From NCBI GenBank assembly GCA_012520315.1, contig JAAYOM010000123.1, positions 1 through 50,018 of the forward strand: a stretch of DNA of 50,018 bases, given 5' to 3'. Shown here one piece after another: positions 48,932 to 50,018 of the stretch (its first letter is position 1; the number at the start of each line of letters is the position of its first letter). A program made the position numbers and the translations under genes. This DNA is from Bacillota bacterium. GTDB taxonomy: Bacteria; Bacillota; Limnochordia; Darwinibacteriales; Darwinibacteriaceae. Under the pieces are notes generated by a model. The model worked only from the letters and a program-made list of their open reading frames with translations, did no database searches and was not told the DNA's origin.

Positions 48932-49735
48932 TTATTCTCCCCTGAGTACATCTTCCCTCCTGAAAATCCAGCCGTCTCCGAGAAGGTTAAAGCCGATTAC
49001 GGTGACCGCGATAAAGAGGCCCGGAGCGAGCACAACCCAGGGAGCCAATGATGCATAGGACTGGGCTTCCCGGAGCATCCGGCCCCAGCTCGGCGCTGGC
49101 GGCTGAATACCTACGCCGAGGTAGCTCAGGGACGCTTCAACTAAAATAGCCCCGGCCAAACTCACTGTAAACTGGACCACGAGGGCGTCTGCCAAGTTCG
49201 GAATGACATGCCTCAGCATAATGCGCAAATCCCCAGCCCCCAGGGCCCGGGCTGCTTCCACGTAAGGCCTTGCCTTGATGCTGAGCACCTGGCTCCTGGT
49301 GAGCCTCAGGAAGTTGGGGATGTTGCCGATTGTGATCGACCACAGCACCACCTGTACGCCCGGCTCCCAGATGGTGGCCAAAAGCAGGGCCAGGAGAATA
49401 CTGGGGAAAGCCTGCAAAGCGGTGCTCAAACGCATCAAGGTCTCTTCCCAGACTCCGCCCCTGAAACCTGCCACAAGCCCTAGACAGATACCTAGGGCAG
49501 AGCCGAGGGCTACAGCAGAAACGCCAATTAATAGCGAGATGCGCCCTCCCACCAAAATCCGGCTCAGCACATCCCGCCCAAAGTGGTCGGTCCCCAAAAG
49601 ATGCTGTCTTCCGGGGGAGGAGAATCTTTCCACAATACTTGTGGCATCGGGATCATAGGGAGTGTAAAAGTAACCTAAGATAGTCAGGGCAAGAACAAGA
49701 CCGATAAGCATAATGCCCCATTTGCGAGTACTCAT
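48932..49735 (-). CDS. ABC transporter permease, DppC/OppC family
   Basis: A 267-residue permease of peptide or nickel importers. Features are one helix at 8-25, LLGTDHFGRDVLSRILVGGRISLLIG (about 46-71, family signature), and the EAA loop with EAARALGAGDLRIMLRHVIPN (about 158-178), a contact for the ATPase. GWIFRREDVLRG is typical of the tail. ATG 49735 follows AGGGGG; the longer frame starts overlap the upstream permease. Ligand specificity is not visible. The ATPases and binding protein would lie to the right of the window. Confidence 0.88.
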   Translation of the reverse strand: MSTRKWGIMLIGLVLALTILGYFYTPYDPDATSIVERFSSPGRQHLLGTDHFGRDVLSRILVGGRISLLIGVSAVALGSALGICLGLVAGFRGGVWEETLMRLSTALQAFPSILLALLLATIWEPGVQVVLWSITIGNIPNFLRLTRSQVLSIKARPYVEAARALGAGDLRIMLRHVIPNLADALVVQFTVSLAGAILVEASLSYLGVGIQPPAPSWGRMLREAQSYASLAPWVVLAPGLFIAVTVIGFNLLGDGWIFRREDVLRGE

Positions 49736-49745
49736 GGGCCGCCCC

Positions 49746-50018
49746 CTACTCATAGCGTATTCTTGGATCCAAAAGGCCGAGGAATAAATCAAAGGCCAGA
49801 TCAAAGAGGAGAATCAAAAGCACCACAATCATCACCACTGTCTGAACCAGCGGCAAGTCTCTTTGAAATACTCCGGCCAAGAGGAGCTGGCCCACTCCGG
49901 GCAGGCCGAAGACCTGCTCTACTACGATGGTACCAGCCAAGAGCTGGGCAAACTGCAGTCCTGCTACGGTGAAAACACCCAAAGAACCCGGGCGCAGGGC
50001 ATGTTTGAAGAAAACAAC
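49746..50018 (-). CDS. ABC transporter permease, DppB/OppB family (partial)
   Basis: The C-terminal 90 residues of a DppB/OppB permease; the 5' part lies past the right edge. From the edge it reads FKHALRPGSLGVFTVAGLQ, then the signature VEQVFGLPGVGQLLLAGVFQRDLP (about 40-63 of the part seen) and the terminal LLDPRIRYE. It pairs with the DppC-type gene and overlaps its start region. Confidence 0.9.
   Translation of the reverse strand, partial: VVFFKHALRPGSLGVFTVAGLQFAQLLAGTIVVEQVFGLPGVGQLLLAGVFQRDLPLVQTVVMIVVLLILLFDLAFDLFLGLLDPRIRYE

Overview
The window reads as a stretch of chromosome from an anaerobic, fermentative member of the Firmicutes (Bacillota), roughly 50-55% GC by eye. Signs of this are an Rnf complex, a Rex redox repressor, NADH-type FabI, strong AGGAGG ribosome sites, frequent GTG/TTG starts, a SpoVD/PBP2-type transpeptidase with a PASTA domain, a DacF-like carboxypeptidase and CsoR. 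A LolA-like protein sits beside a secreted protein ending in a classic outer-membrane beta-signal. That raises the possibility of one of the diderm Firmicutes lineages (for example Limnochordia or Halanaerobiia); this is inference. No prophage, insertion sequence or CRISPR array was seen.

Layout. 1-382: a minus-strand promoter and structured leader running off the left edge, tandem terminators and tRNA-Gln(CUG) with its promoter. 399-3623 (minus): ParA-like ATPase, gltX, OsmC protein, cobalamin adenosyltransferase. 3765-4932 (plus): hydroxyacid dehydrogenase and a PspC miniprotein, then tRNA-Asn. 5250-7304 (plus): five-LysM protein, YkoF-like protein, secreted double FMN-binding protein. 7353-9428 (minus): fabI, rex with a Rex box, and a secreted hypothetical. 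9466-11094 (plus): hypothetical, metallophosphoesterase, nth. 11091-15702 (minus): orphan antiporter-like membrane protein, class B PBP and D,D-carboxypeptidase. 15794-17988: FemAB protein and alr. 17966-20136: nitrilase-family hydrolase, CsoR and an M23 peptidase.

20205-27047 (minus) is the centrepiece: a compact run rnfCDGEAB-apbE-trxB. RnfG carries the SGAT flavinylation motif, ApbE attaches FMN to such motifs, and the separate secreted protein at 6615-7304 has two similar motifs. An 18-bp TTGTG/CACAA box upstream of rnfC resembles a Rex site, as does one upstream of rex, so NADH/NAD+ sensing and Rnf may be linked.

27222-33483: trmL, beta-barrel-like protein, LolA-like protein, FmdB zinc ribbon, second hydroxyacid dehydrogenase, M48 peptidase with C-terminal TolB-like repeats, secreted hypothetical and LacI regulator. 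33563-38259: glutamate-synthase-like FMN protein, B12-binding radical SAM protein and TGS-nucleoside kinase. 38264-43739: split ThrE exporter, M20-type peptidase, iron alcohol dehydrogenase, MATE exporter and ogt. 43753-50018: HAD nucleotidase, iron-sulfur PD-(D/E)XK nuclease, MscS channel, an ABC exporter pair and two Opp/Dpp permeases, the last cut by the right edge. Genes are tightly packed, with several convergent overlaps and one 67-nt same-strand overlap (FemAB/alr).
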